Shown one piece after another: positions 24,074 through 33,509 of a stretch of 64,000 nucleotides of DNA; positions within the stretch are counted from its first letter, which is position 1; every line of letters begins with the position of its first letter. The position numbers were made by a program, and so were the translations under genes. The notes beneath the pieces are model-generated. The model was not told the origin of the DNA, ran no database searches, and was given only the letters and a program-made list of their open reading frames with translations. Origin of the DNA: Bacillota bacterium (GTDB taxonomy: Bacteria; Bacillota_A; Clostridia; Lachnospirales; Lachnospiraceae); assembly GCA_023407175.1 (NCBI GenBank), contig JAEYMU010000012.1, forward strand, positions 186,001-250,000, given 5' to 3'.

Positions 24074-24763
24074 CTAGTACTGTGAACGATACCTGCCATA
24101 ATACCGTTCAATCAGATTTACTCCCTGCCCGATTACTACGGAACACAGCCAATACAGTATCGCAGCCGCGAAAAATATTTCCAGGTTTTTCGTTCCGTAA
24201 TTCTGCTGGCTGAACAGAGTTGCCCTGCCTATAATGTCCACATAACCGATGGCAAAGCCAAGAGATGCTTCATTCAGCACCGCAATGACGGTATTGCCTA
24301 AGGGGGGCAGCGTTACCTGAAACATCTGCGGAAAGATAATTCTCCTGAAAACAGTCAGATTTCCCAGCCCTATACTTACTCCGGCTTCATACTGCCCTAT
24401 GCTAACGGAGCAGTAAGCGCTCCGAAACACTTCGGAAAGCGATGCTCCGCAAAACATTGCAAAGGTAATGATAATATATTCCTTCTTTCCCAATGCACCC
24501 ACATGAATATGCAGTGCCTGCAGCAGCATAGGCAGCCCGTAATAGATCACATACAGCAGAACAATGGAGGGCGTACAGCGAATCAATGTCGTATAGCCGT
24601 AGGAAAGCTGCTTCAGCACCTTATTTTTGCCCAGCTTTGCCCAGGCCAGAAGTCCGCCCCATAGAATTCCGTACAATACGGAATATCCCATAATTGAAAT
24701 TGCGGCTCCGGTATATGGCAGCAGCTGTGTCAGGCTTTTCAGGAAATACGCGAAATCAAACAT
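24074..24763 (-). CDS. Polar amino-acid-type ABC permease
   Basis: A 229-aa membrane protein of the HisM/GlnP group with about five hydrophobic helices and the coupling loop EAGVSIGLGNLTVFRRIIFP. With the permease at 25747-26448 and the ATPase at 29437-30198 it would form a heterodimeric amino-acid importer, most like cystine or polar amino-acid systems. Substrate not determined. Confidence 0.88.
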   Translation of the reverse strand: MFDFAYFLKSLTQLLPYTGAAISIMGYSVLYGILWGGLLAWAKLGKNKVLKQLSYGYTTLIRCTPSIVLLYVIYYGLPMLLQALHIHVGALGKKEYIIITFAMFCGASLSEVFRSAYCSVSIGQYEAGVSIGLGNLTVFRRIIFPQMFQVTLPPLGNTVIAVLNEASLGFAIGYVDIIGRATLFSQQNYGTKNLEIFFAAAILYWLCSVVIGQGVNLIERYYGRYRSQY

Positions 24764-24790
24764 TCCGTGTCCTCCTTCCCTAATCCTCCT

Positions 24791-25708
24791 TTATTTTTCG
24801 TCCTCATTGATAAACTGGAATAAGTCCTCACCAAACCACTTATTTGATAGCTCTGTCAGTGATCCGTCTTCTTTTAATTGCTTGATTACTTCATTGTAGG
24901 CTGCAGCCAGCTCTGTCTGATCCTTATTGAACAGGTCATATGCCTTTACCGCTGTAAAGCTGTTGAATACGAGGCCGTCTTCATATTTCTTTCCCTCGTC
25001 GGTCGATATGATCTTATTCCAGGTATGCTTATTTGCAATATCAACGTCATATCTTCCGTCCAGCACCCCCTGCCAGATATCGGCTTCCGTTCTGGAATCG
25101 ATGGTATCATAGGTAATCTGATTGTCCGGATTTTCTTCATTGTACTTTTTCATTACACCGATGATGCCTCCGATTGCCAGTGTCGGCGCAATTTTAAGAC
25201 CCTGGGTCGCTACATCCGACAGATCCTTCGCATCCGCGTTTTCCTTTCTTGCAACTACACCTACGATACCGCCGCTGCTGTATTCGGGATAGATAAATTT
25301 CTTTTCGCGTTCCTCATTCCAATAGAAGCCTCCGATTGCCTCTGCATAGGTTCCGCTTTCCAGACCGAGCAGGATCGCGTCACCCGATAAGGGCTCAATT
25401 TCCCACTCATACTGGGGAAGCGCTTCATCCACCAGCTTTGCCACATCAATTGCATATCCGACCAGTTCACCATTCTCGTCCAGATAGGCAAGCGGATAAT
25501 AATTATTATTGGTTACCGCATGAACAACCGTTACTTCCGTCACGTCCTCTTCCCCGTCGGGTGCGGCAGTCGCCTCTGCTCCCTCTGTTACAGAGTTATC
25601 CGGCTTGTCAGCCGAGGTTTCACTGCTTTTTGAACATCCTGTAAAGGCAAGGGATAAAATACTTAAAATCAAGGCTGACACAAGAAAGGTTTTGTAAATT
25701 CGTTTCAT
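24791..25708 (-). CDS. Amino-acid ABC substrate-binding lipoprotein
   Basis: A 305-aa SBP_bac_3-type protein with a signal peptide and lipobox LAFTGC, followed by a Ser/Thr/Asp-rich linker (about residues 27 to 57) and the binding-protein fold (YPLAYLDENGELVGYAIDVA). Extracellular, membrane-anchored. It is placed between the two permease genes. Confidence 0.88.
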   Translation of the reverse strand: MKRIYKTFLVSALILSILSLAFTGCSKSSETSADKPDNSVTEGAEATAAPDGEEDVTEVTVVHAVTNNNYYPLAYLDENGELVGYAIDVAKLVDEALPQYEWEIEPLSGDAILLGLESGTYAEAIGGFYWNEEREKKFIYPEYSSGGIVGVVARKENADAKDLSDVATQGLKIAPTLAIGGIIGVMKKYNEENPDNQITYDTIDSRTEADIWQGVLDGRYDVDIANKHTWNKIISTDEGKKYEDGLVFNSFTAVKAYDLFNKDQTELAAAYNEVIKQLKEDGSLTELSNKWFGEDLFQFINEDEK

Positions 25709-25746
25709 GTTTTCTCCATTCCCCGCAATTTGCGGTATCTCATATT

Positions 25747-26448
25747 TTATGCTGCTTTATAATTACTGATTTTTTTTTCTGCTATTTTAAACAATTTCTC
25801 CGTTGAATAGCAGATGATAATGTAAATGATCAGAATATCAACATACGCTTCGACAAACTTATAATTTTCATGGGCCTCCACCCTTGCGGTCGCCGTGATA
25901 TCCTTAATTGCCATGGCGAAGACCAGAGAGGTGCCCTTCAAAAGACCTATTGTATTGGTGCAGATGTTAGGAATCGCCACTACAAATGCCTGCGGCAGAA
26001 TAATCCGCTTGTATGCCTGCCAGCTGCTCAGTCCGCTGGCCAATGCCGCCTCCTTCTGTCCCTTTTCAACGGTTGCAAGCGCAGCGCGAATTACCTCGCT
26101 TAAATAAGCAGCCGTATGAAGGCCGAACACAATATAGGCATAAAGCAGCGCGTTAACGTCATAGACATTGATCGGAATTCCCAGCGTTTTAATCAGGCTT
26201 GCTAAAAGCCCCGGAACCATATAGTAGATGATATAGATCTGAATCATCATCGGGGTACCGCGGATGAAGGATATGTAGATCTGTGCTATCTGGTTCAGGA
26301 TGAGAATCTTTTTCAACCGTATGATTGCTACAAGAAACGCAAGCGGCAGACCTGCCAACAACGATACCACCGTAATCAGCAGCGTAATTCTTGCAGCAGC
26401 CAGACACTGCCAAAAGAGGGCAATTGCAAAATGAATATCAAAACTCAT
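25747..26448 (-). CDS. Polar amino-acid-type ABC permease
   Basis: A 233-aa HisM/GlnP-type permease with the coupling segment EKGQKEAALASGLSSWQAYK. The start at 26448 has AGGAGG six bases before it, inside the preceding K4 region boundary; a longer reading frame upstream would overlap K4 by 50 bases and is unlikely. Partner of the permease at 24074. Confidence 0.88.
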   Translation of the reverse strand: MSFDIHFAIALFWQCLAAARITLLITVVSLLAGLPLAFLVAIIRLKKILILNQIAQIYISFIRGTPMMIQIYIIYYMVPGLLASLIKTLGIPINVYDVNALLYAYIVFGLHTAAYLSEVIRAALATVEKGQKEAALASGLSSWQAYKRIILPQAFVVAIPNICTNTIGLLKGTSLVFAMAIKDITATARVEAHENYKFVEAYVDILIIYIIICYSTEKLFKIAEKKISNYKAA

Positions 26449-26467
26449 ACCACGCCTCCTGTTTGAT

Positions 26468-27826
26468 TTATAAGAAAACCTGATCCCGGAACCTTGAAGT
26501 AAAGTATTTATTTCCAATGATATTGGTGTAAATATCTTCGATCAGCCGCAGTCCGCCCGCATATCCCAGGTAGGATTTGTTCAAAATCAGATTTTCAAGA
26601 ATTGGGATGCTTAAGTAGGTAATTGCCGCTTCAATCTCCCTTGCCAGGTCATTCTCCCACTGGCTTCCCAGAATCAGTGTCTTCTGTGGTCGGTTACGGT
26701 CTCCCCGGATAACAGCCTCTATTCTTCCTCCGTCCTCTTCATAATGCACATGGGCTGCATATTCGGGATCAAGCTTCTCGAACTCCTCCGTAATAAAGCC
26801 CTTATAGCGCTCTGGAACATTATCAATCAGAAAGGCCCGTTTTGGTGTATACCCAAGCTCATGGATCAGAAATTTGCTAACTCCCAAAGCATAGGTTGAA
26901 TCAGCAATGGTGTAAAGCTCATAGGGAAGGCCGTTCTTAATTTCTGTAAAGAAATCCGCTGTATCCACAAAATATTTATAGAACCGTTCTTCCTCCTGCG
27001 CGATTACCTTTTCTACCAGCTTTTGATCCAGTCCGGCAAACCTTCCGACCTCCCGCAGAAAACGGCTGGTTTCCTCTGCTCCGACCGGAAGCACCGGTAT
27101 ATGCAGGTAGGGTGTGCCATACTTTTTCTCTAACAGCTCTGCCGCCTCAAGACCTACCCACGGAGAAAGCACCAGGTTGAATTCCGCATTCGGGATATCC
27201 TTCCATTCGCTGACTCCCCGGCTTTCATGGCCGAAAAGGATATTCACCTCCAGGCCGATGGAATTCAGCAGCTTTTTTATGGCTTCCAGGTCTCCTCTCC
27301 AGTTCGCATTCTGATATGGAACTACTGAAAACACGTTGACCAGATTTTCCCTTACACTGGGCGTTGCATCTCCCAGATACTGCTCGATCAGCTCCCGAAG
27401 CAGCAGATTATGTCCAAAATAATTATTCCCTTTAAAGCCTCCCGTTTCCACATTAATAATTGGATAGCCTTCTTCCTTGTACCGGCTCACAACAGATCCG
27501 ACATCATCTCCGACTATGTCGGCTGTACATCCGGTCAATACCACAAACAAATCTCCGTCCATTACCTTAAGAGCACCCTGGATAGTTTCATTGAGCTTTT
27601 GCTCTCCGCCGAACACAACATCGTTTTCCGTCGCATTGGTGCAAGGTACGTGAGCGCCGCCGGCATATCCTTCTCCCTGCTGTCCCGCCGAATTCTTAAT
27701 GGCCGATACCTTGTTGCTGCAGCCGGGGCCGCTGTGAAGAATGGGTATCGCTCTTGGAATCGCCAGAACACTTTGCTGGGCACCCAAGGCACAGGTATAT
27801 CTGGGTTGTTCAATTACTCTGCTCAT
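26468..27826 (-). CDS. Nitrogenase-like K (beta) subunit, K4
   Basis: A 452-aa subunit with K-type cysteines in RYTCALGA, SGPGCSNK and LTGCTADIVGDD. It is the counterpart of K1 (IEQPR, AQQ, LAIPR and PYQNANWRGDLE blocks). The ATG at 27826 has GGAG seven bases upstream; a GTG six codons earlier contains that site and is rejected. It follows D4 in operon B. Confidence 0.86.
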   Translation of the reverse strand: MSRVIEQPRYTCALGAQQSVLAIPRAIPILHSGPGCSNKVSAIKNSAGQQGEGYAGGAHVPCTNATENDVVFGGEQKLNETIQGALKVMDGDLFVVLTGCTADIVGDDVGSVVSRYKEEGYPIINVETGGFKGNNYFGHNLLLRELIEQYLGDATPSVRENLVNVFSVVPYQNANWRGDLEAIKKLLNSIGLEVNILFGHESRGVSEWKDIPNAEFNLVLSPWVGLEAAELLEKKYGTPYLHIPVLPVGAEETSRFLREVGRFAGLDQKLVEKVIAQEEERFYKYFVDTADFFTEIKNGLPYELYTIADSTYALGVSKFLIHELGYTPKRAFLIDNVPERYKGFITEEFEKLDPEYAAHVHYEEDGGRIEAVIRGDRNRPQKTLILGSQWENDLAREIEAAITYLSIPILENLILNKSYLGYAGGLRLIEDIYTNIIGNKYFTSRFRDQVFL

Positions 27827-27862
27827 TGTAAATCTCCGTTCCACCGTATATAACGGCTCTTT

Positions 27863-29332
27863 TTATTGCTTTTCGCCAGGCTCAAATAAATATGGATCCT
27901 GTTCATTCCACCATTTGGTATAGGGCAGCCTGGCATGCCTGGCTATGGTTTCAATCATTCTTTTGGTTTTGATGGTTTCATACAGCTTATATCCAAGGTC
28001 TACTACACCGTCATAGCCGATTCCCAGGTTCGCGTCGGATACCTGAAAGGACGGAATACCAAGCTTGCTGCCAACCGTAGATATATGTCCGTGCCTTACC
28101 ACCAGAAGATCCGGTTTGATCTCCCTGAGAATATTGGCAAATTCATAGGGCTGTATATTACATACCGTGTAATTATCAACATCACCGGTATGCTGTATCA
28201 TGTTGCCGATACTGTTCACCTCTCCGTAATCATTGTCGTACACCTGGTCATGGTGGAAGGCGACACTTCCTACAACCTCCATTTCCAAAGAACGGCAGGA
28301 GCTGACTATACTGTGGACAAAGGAATCCCCCGCCAGGATGTAGACCCTTTTCCCTCTCAATTCCCTGCGTAATTCCTCCAGCTTCGGCCGGATTCGCTCA
28401 TGCTCTTCCAGTATCACCTTCTCCACCAGCTCCTCCCGGTGGGTGATTTTCCCCAGATCCCTAAGCCATTCGTCCGTCCACGTAATGCCATAGGGAACCG
28501 GAGCCTTTACCTCCGGTACACCAAACTCCTTCTCAAGCGCAGCGGACACATAGGTTCCCAGGGTTTCACAGATATGCGTGGAGGCAACTGCCTCGGACAT
28601 TTTCTCCAAGTCCTCCACTGTGGCAAACGGAAACAGGTATCTGGGTTTTAAGCCGATTTTACCGAGGATTCCGGTAAAGGAATGCGTACCCTGGAAATTG
28701 AATACATTAACAATGGTATCCTCTTTTTTGGTCGCCGGTTTCACCAGCTTGCGGACGATTCCATGTGCCGTTGCGTCAAATCCGGTACTCCAGATTTTTG
28801 ATTTGAAGCCTTCACAGTAAACAGGAATAATTTTAATATTCAATTCCTCTTCCAGCTCATCCGCAATACTCTCAATATCCTCACCTATGATGCCTGAGGC
28901 ACAGGAGGTGTTTACAAAAACAGCTTTCGGCGAAAATCTTTTATATGCCTCCCTTACTGCCTCCCGCAGCTTTTCCGCCCCGCCGTATATGGTGTCCTTT
29001 TCCTCCAGATTCGTACTAATGGCTTTCAGATTATCGGATTTAAGTCCTCTATGAAGCGTGCCCTGGTGTCGTCCGTGATTATGACCAGCAAAATCTCCGG
29101 CACAGCCAATGGGTGCGTGCACTACAACGGCAGCATCAATGATGATGGCATTCAGCGTGAAAGCACTGCTCGATGCGCAGCTTCCGCACTGGCTAAAGGT
29201 TCGATCCCTCATTTTCAATTTACCGCCAAGCGATTTTTCATAAAGCTCACTTGCCTTACCATGGAAGGACAGGATCGAATTCAGCCGGTTCTCTCTCGGC
29301 TCTACTTCCGGCAAATTTAAATTAACTCCCAT
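27863..29332 (-). CDS. Nitrogenase-like D (alpha) subunit, D4
   Basis: A 489-aa subunit of the D1 subtype: SQCGSC, HAPIGCAG, TSCASGIIGEDIE and HICETLGTYV carry the ligand-position cysteines. The C-terminal segment before IGYDGVVDLG has no histidine at the NifD His442 position. FHHDQVYDND and WWNEQDPYLFE blocks are shared with D1. GGAGG lies nine bases before the start. With K4 it forms the second catalytic pair in operon B, without an adjacent H gene. Confidence 0.87.
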   Translation of the reverse strand: MGVNLNLPEVEPRENRLNSILSFHGKASELYEKSLGGKLKMRDRTFSQCGSCASSSAFTLNAIIIDAAVVVHAPIGCAGDFAGHNHGRHQGTLHRGLKSDNLKAISTNLEEKDTIYGGAEKLREAVREAYKRFSPKAVFVNTSCASGIIGEDIESIADELEEELNIKIIPVYCEGFKSKIWSTGFDATAHGIVRKLVKPATKKEDTIVNVFNFQGTHSFTGILGKIGLKPRYLFPFATVEDLEKMSEAVASTHICETLGTYVSAALEKEFGVPEVKAPVPYGITWTDEWLRDLGKITHREELVEKVILEEHERIRPKLEELRRELRGKRVYILAGDSFVHSIVSSCRSLEMEVVGSVAFHHDQVYDNDYGEVNSIGNMIQHTGDVDNYTVCNIQPYEFANILREIKPDLLVVRHGHISTVGSKLGIPSFQVSDANLGIGYDGVVDLGYKLYETIKTKRMIETIARHARLPYTKWWNEQDPYLFEPGEKQ

Positions 29333-29436
29333 TTACTATGACCTCCATTCATTGGATTGTATCAGGCAGTTGCGAAACTGCAGCCCCTTGTGCGTTGTAT
29401 ACAACTGATCCGGATTATGAGCTTCGCACTTGTCTG

Positions 29437-30198
29437 TTAAATTGTATAAACAAATTCTTCATGAAATCCTTTCAGGAACTGTTTGGTTCGTTCTTCTTTC
29501 GGATTCAGGAAAATATCCTTTGGAGATCCGTCCTCCACAATTTCTCCTCCGTCCATGAAGATAATCCGGTTGGCTACATTTCTGGCAAAGGATATTTCGT
29601 GGGTTACAATCAGCATGGTGATGCCCTCCTGTGCAACCTTTCGTATTACTGCTAGTACCTCTCCTACCTTTTCCGGGTCCAGGGCGGAGGTGGGCTCATC
29701 AAACAAAAGCACCTTCGGGTCCAGGGCCAGCGCACGTGCGATGCCGACTCTCTGCTGCTGCCCGCCCGACAAGGCGCAGGGATAAGCATCCACCTTATCG
29801 TTAAGGCCCACCTTATCCAATTCATGCAGAGCTCGTTCCCTGGCCTCCTTTTTAGGCAGCTTCTTTGCAACCACAAGCCCTTCCATTACATTTTCCAGAA
29901 CGGTTTTATGATGGAACAGGTTGTAATGCTGAAATACCATCGCGGTTTTTCTCCGAAGCTCCAGCACATTCTTCTTTCTATGATGCTTTACGTCCACAGA
30001 GTAGCCGTCAATTGTGATTTTTCCGTCATCCGCATTCGTCAGAAAATTAATACTGCGCAGCAGGGTTGTCTTTCCTGTTCCGCTGGGCCCGAGAATAGCG
30101 ACCACATCCCCTTGGTTGATCTTAAGGCTTATGTCCTTTAAAACCTCCAGCTTTCCAAAGCTCTTATATATATGCTCCACTTCAAGCACCCGATTCAC
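29437..30198 (-). CDS. Amino-acid ABC importer ATPase
   Basis: A 253-aa GlnQ/HisP-type ATPase with Walker [10 protein letters not shown], signature [15 protein letters not shown] and Walker [13 protein letters not shown]. It is separated from its permeases by D4 and K4, which implies one operon with an inserted D/K pair. The start codon is GTG. Confidence 0.9.
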   Translation of the reverse strand: MNRVLEVEHIYKSFGKLEVLKDISLKINQGDVVAILGPSGTGKTTLLRSINFLTNADDGKITIDGYSVDVKHHRKKNVLELRRKTAMVFQHYNLFHHKTVLENVMEGLVVAKKLPKKEARERALHELDKVGLNDKVDAYPCALSGGQQQRVGIARALALDPKVLLFDEPTSALDPEKVGEVLAVIRKVAQEGITMLIVTHEISFARNVANRIIFMDGGEIVEDGSPKDIFLNPKEERTKQFLKGFHEEFVYTI

Positions 30199-30249
30199 CT
30201 TCTTTCTTTCATTCCCGCACTAAACTTCAATGCTTTATAAATCAACACC

Positions 30250-30639
30250 TTAAGAGGAAAGGGGTACATTACTATGGGTGCTTTTCCCATAGTAATCCAC
30301 GATTTTGTTCAAAGCCTCCCTAACAGGCTTTTCTATGACAAAGGACGTGATACGTTTCTTGCCCAGCTCAGTTTGTGTCCCGGCTCCGCATCTGGCACAA
30401 AGCACCGCCCGGCAGTCCTCTATCACTGCGATTCGTTCATTTCTGCTTCTTCCCCCGCAGCCTCCGCAGCCGGACTGGCCGGCGTATACCTGCGGTCTGG
30501 CCTCACCCACTTTTCGGTGTTCTGTCTGCCGATAGCTGCGATCCTCTGAAACCTCATAAATTGTAAAGGTATCTGTCTGTCCGAAATGTAAGTCAATATG
30601 AATGCCATCACTTGTAGCTACAGCAATTTTATATCCCAT
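30250..30639 (-). CDS. NifX/NafY-type iron-cofactor-binding domain protein
   Basis: A 129-aa protein whose first 60 residues match the dinitrogenase iron-molybdenum cofactor domain (GIHIDLHFGQTDTFTIYEV). It then has a Gly/Cys-rich stretch (SGCGGCGG), CARCGAG, and a tail reaching VDYYGKS. Such proteins carry NifB-co or related clusters to the acceptor. NifB in the same operon lacks this domain, so the pair together equals the fused NifB-NifX arrangement. GGAG seven bases before the ATG follows an intercistronic hairpin. Confidence 0.85.
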   Translation of the reverse strand: MGYKIAVATSDGIHIDLHFGQTDTFTIYEVSEDRSYRQTEHRKVGEARPQVYAGQSGCGGCGGRSRNERIAVIEDCRAVLCARCGAGTQTELGKKRITSFVIEKPVREALNKIVDYYGKSTHSNVPLSS

Positions 30640-30652
30640 TCATCTTCTCCCA

Positions 30653-30690
30653 AGGGAGTGTTTAAAAACTCATTTTTTCAAACACTCCCT
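30653..30690 (-). terminator. Intercistronic hairpin between nifB unit and nifX
   Basis: Perfect 11-bp stem AGGGAGTGTTT / AAACACTCCCT with a 16-nt loop. No T-run follows, and the nifX ribosome site GGGAG is immediately downstream, so it is more likely an mRNA stability or translation element than a full stop. Confidence 0.5.
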
Positions 30691-30702
30691 AATCATACAG
30701 GT

Positions 30703-30840
30703 TCAAAATGCACCATAACCTTTCTTTATCTTACAGAAGTCCCCCCGATATCCCTCATTAATGAACTGCAGCTCGTTAATCATAGCTTTCCTCCGTTTTC
30801 TTTCTTTTTCCCTATCCCAGGCAGCTGTAAAGATTTTCAT
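30703..30840 (-). CDS. Small protein translationally coupled to nifB
   Basis: A 45-codon frame whose ATG overlaps the nifB stop codon (TAATG). It begins MKIFTAAWDREKERKRRK and ends CKIKKGYGAF. A second in-frame ATG at 30783 has a strong GGAGG six bases upstream and would give a 26-aa product, so either start could be used. Basic, with one cysteine; no family recognised. Its position between nifB and nifX suggests an accessory role in cluster assembly or delivery, which is inference. Confidence 0.45.
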   Translation of the reverse strand: MKIFTAAWDREKERKRRKAMINELQFINEGYRGDFCKIKKGYGAF

Positions 30841-31715
30841 TATCCATGCGAAAAGGTATCCTTCCTATGTAATCGCCCTTGATACAGAAGCTCCGCCACA
30901 TCCTTTCCACCCGGTATTCCCGCCGCATCGGCGCGGCATCTTTGACAGTGACGGAACACGTCGATATATTGCTCTGCTTCTCTTCTGGCGCCGTCAATAT
31001 CCGGGCAGTCCGGTTCCGACAAAGCCTTGAATCTATTTTGCGGAATTAAGGGTATTATGTTATAAAGAGAGGCTCCTGCCCCGGCCACTGCTTTCGCAAC
31101 CTCTTTTACATGCTCTCTGTTGATTTCATTAATCAGCACCGTATTAACCTTGACCGTAATTCCTTCCGCCGCCACCCTGCGGATTCCCTCCAACTGATTT
31201 TCGATCAGGCATTCCGCCGCTTCTTCGCCCGTATATACCTTGCCATGATAGTATATCCGTGCTACAATCTGCGATTGGATTCGGGGATCTACGGCATTTA
31301 CGGTTACCGTGAGGGTACCGATCCCCGCTTTAATAACCTCCTCCGCCCGTTCGGCTAATAAAAGCCCGTTAGTACTCATACATTTAATCAGCTCCGGATG
31401 GGATCGGTGAATCAGAGCGAAGGTTTCAAACGCCCTGTTGGAAGCCAGCGTATCACCGGGCCCGGCAATTCCGGCCACGGATATCTCCGGGCAAAGCTCA
31501 ATCGCACGGCTCGTGATCTCGGCCGCTTCCCGGGGAGATAGAATGGACGAAGCAACTCCGGGCCGTTTTTCATGATCATTGATCCTGCGGTCGCAAAAAT
31601 TACATTCTATATTACAGCCGGGACATACAGGTAAATGAATCCTCCCTTTATTCTGCTTCGCTCCGAAGCATGGATGAAGCTCCTTGATTTTCCCCTTCAC
31701 TAATTCGTTTCCCAT
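30840..31715 (-). CDS. nifB: NifB, nitrogenase cofactor radical SAM maturase
   Basis: A 291-aa enzyme that fuses two [4Fe-4S] units with a carbide from SAM to make NifB-co (the [8Fe-9S-C] core). It shows HPCFGA, the radical SAM motif PVCPGCNIECNFCDRR, EKRPGV, GPGDTL, KCMSTNGL, TVTVNAVDP, VKVNTVLI and the C-terminal CQRCRADAAG. All NifB-specific cysteines I can place are present. It lacks the C-terminal NifX domain. GAGG seven bases before the ATG at 31715 sets the start. The only NifB in the window, so it should supply D1 to D4. Confidence 0.95.
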   Translation of the reverse strand: MGNELVKGKIKELHPCFGAKQNKGRIHLPVCPGCNIECNFCDRRINDHEKRPGVASSILSPREAAEITSRAIELCPEISVAGIAGPGDTLASNRAFETFALIHRSHPELIKCMSTNGLLLAERAEEVIKAGIGTLTVTVNAVDPRIQSQIVARIYYHGKVYTGEEAAECLIENQLEGIRRVAAEGITVKVNTVLINEINREHVKEVAKAVAGAGASLYNIIPLIPQNRFKALSEPDCPDIDGARREAEQYIDVFRHCQRCRADAAGIPGGKDVAELLYQGRLHRKDTFSHG

Positions 31716-31810
31716 TCTGCTTCCTCTTTCCATATATAATTTTCAGGACGGGATGAGCTGTACCGAAGCACTGACGCTTTTGTTCCGCAGGGCAAAGCTT
31801 CCCGTGAAAG

Positions 31811-31868
31811 AAAAAAAGAGATTTTAAACGCAGGCACCTGCGGATAAAATCTCTAGTTTTCTAGTCAA
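31811..31868 (-). promoter_or_regulatory. Leader attenuator of the nifB operon
   Basis: TTGACTAGAAAACTAGAG overlaps an intrinsic terminator: AGAGATTTTA pairs perfectly with TAAAATCTCT, enclosing an inner GCAGG/CCTGC hairpin, followed by seven T residues. The leader lies between the promoter and the nifB start, so read-through must be regulated or partial. Same architecture as the leaders at 33321, 56685 and 60864. Confidence 0.8.
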
Positions 31869-31908
31869 TTGATATTCATACTTGTATTATATGTTTTATA
31901 TGTTTGAA

Positions 31909-31937
31909 AGTATACGTCTATGTCAAATATTTGTCAA
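31909..31937 (-). promoter_or_regulatory. Promoter of the nifB operon
   Basis: TTGACA (31932-31937), 17-bp spacer, TATACT (31909-31914), about 190 bases before the nifB start. A second TTGACA lies inside the spacer. ACATATAAAACATATAAT follows the -10. Confidence 0.82.
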
Positions 31938-32031
31938 GTAAATTTTATATGTTTTATTTTGGGATCTATTTACGATATTCCATGCCGGAAGAATTATGAT
32001 GCGCGCGGATTTTATACAATACAGCCACGGC

Positions 32032-33318
32032 TTAGAGATGCAATCTATGATACAGCCCCGTCAGCAGCATTGATAAAACAGCGATTGATATGCCGCATAC
32101 ATAAAAGCCGGCTCTTGCATTGCACCGGTCAACGACAAGCCCGGCAATCATATTTCCTATAGGCAATGTTCCGCCAAATACAAGATTATAGACACTCATC
32201 ACTCTTCCCCGGTAAACATCCTCTACCTTCAGCTGGATCATTGTATTTGCATTTGAGGAAAACAAAATAAAGAAAAATCCACTCATTGCCAATGTTAAGC
32301 CTGTGAGAGCATAATGCCCGGTCAGCCCGGTTACTCCGATCGAAAGAGCAATCAGATAAGGGGTAACGGTCACTGCTTTCTTCCTAGGTCCTATTTTGCT
32401 TAGACCTGCTATGCACATGGCTCCCAAAAATGATCCGCCCCCCATCAGCGACATGATCACGCCGAAATAGGTTTCTCCAAGTCCCAGTATTTTCTTTGTA
32501 TATACAGGTACCAGCACACTGTTATTGCCTGCAAAAATCGTAACGGAAGCCACCAGCAGCAGTATTTGGAGCAGCTCCCTGTTCTGCCTGATATAATTCA
32601 GTCCGTCCTCGACCTGGGTCAAAAGCTTTGCTTCCCTTATCCCGGGGATTGTCTCCGGTGTCCAGGTTTTAATTGTAAACAGGCTGACCAGCACCATGGC
32701 ATAGCTGACAGCGTTAATAAAAAAGCACATTGCGATACCAAAGCTTCCCATCACCAGCCCGGCTATACCCGGCCCGACAATCCTCCCCAGGTTAAAGGAT
32801 ATTGAATTGAGCGCTATCGCATTCATCAGGCTTTTCTTTTCCGTCAGCTGCGGCACAAACGCATGTCTGGCCGGCATATCCAGTGTGTTGACCATACCCA
32901 GAAGCAGCGCCAGCACAAGGATATGCCAATAGCGAATCCTCTCACTCCATACCAGTACCCCTAGAAGCAGCGTGATGGCAAGGGAAGCCGACTGCGTCAG
33001 CATTATGATCAGCTTCTTCGGGAATTTGTCGATAATTACGCCTGCAGGAAGTGAAAACAGAAGCACCGGTATGAATTGGGCCATACTAACCAGACTTAAC
33101 AGCAGCGGTGAATCCGTCAGGGTATATGCCAGCCATGGCTGTGCAATATTCTGCATCCAGGTTCCGATAACGGAAACACACATTCCGAGCCAATAGCGCC
33201 GGAAATTCTTATATTGTAATGCTGCAAACAGATTATTCCCTTCTCTCTTATCAGAAGCCATCCCCCCGTACTCCATTCCGATTGTTCTATTTTCATGCTC
33301 ACAGAAAGCATCCGGCAT
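32032..33318 (-). CDS. MFS transporter (EntS/MFS_3-like)
   Basis: Up to 428 residues with 10 to 12 hydrophobic helices and the cytoplasmic loop motif GVIIDKFPKKL. It resembles drug or siderophore exporters such as EntS. Several in-frame starts exist (33318, then ATGs 14 and 19 codons later); the protein fold begins near residue 20 to 30. It has a private promoter and the shared attenuator, so it is co-regulated with metK, nifB and the 59.6-kb radical SAM. It may export a product or toxic thiol. Confidence 0.82.
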   Translation of the reverse strand: MPDAFCEHENRTIGMEYGGMASDKREGNNLFAALQYKNFRRYWLGMCVSVIGTWMQNIAQPWLAYTLTDSPLLLSLVSMAQFIPVLLFSLPAGVIIDKFPKKLIIMLTQSASLAITLLLGVLVWSERIRYWHILVLALLLGMVNTLDMPARHAFVPQLTEKKSLMNAIALNSISFNLGRIVGPGIAGLVMGSFGIAMCFFINAVSYAMVLVSLFTIKTWTPETIPGIREAKLLTQVEDGLNYIRQNRELLQILLLVASVTIFAGNNSVLVPVYTKKILGLGETYFGVIMSLMGGGSFLGAMCIAGLSKIGPRKKAVTVTPYLIALSIGVTGLTGHYALTGLTLAMSGFFFILFSSNANTMIQLKVEDVYRGRVMSVYNLVFGGTLPIGNMIAGLVVDRCNARAGFYVCGISIAVLSMLLTGLYHRLHL

Positions 33319-33320
33319 AT

Positions 33321-33385
33321 AATAAAAGGCTTAAAAACCGTATCTTTAAACGATACAATTATTAAACCTCTAGGTTTCTAGTCAG
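33321..33385 (-). promoter_or_regulatory. Leader attenuator of the MFS gene
   Basis: CTGACTAGAAACCTAGAGG leads into AGGTTTAA, which pairs with TTAAGCCT around an inner GTATC/GATAC hairpin and is followed by TTTTATT. This is a terminator directly before the MFS gene, overlapping the conserved motif as at 31811. Confidence 0.72.
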
Positions 33386-33452
33386 CATACATATTCACAT
33401 GTTATTTCTTATCATTTGTACCATCTCATATATATACGCAAACATTCTTATA

Positions 33453-33504
33453 TGATATGATTAATATGTTTTTATAGTATAATTCACCCGCTTCCTGTTG
33501 TCAA
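33453..33504 (-). promoter_or_regulatory. Promoter and putative operator of the MFS gene
   Basis: TTGACA (33499-33504), 17-bp spacer, TATACT (33476-33481). ACATATTAATCATATC at 33453-33469 matches the sites upstream of yezD and operon A. Confidence 0.75.
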
Positions 33505-33509
33505 TTTTT

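Larger units (their letters stand above)
31716..32031. other. Intergenic region between nifB and the MFS gene
   Basis: It contains the nifB promoter, AT-rich leader and attenuator. The 32-kb side up to the MFS stop shows no clear terminator or gene. Confidence 0.6.
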
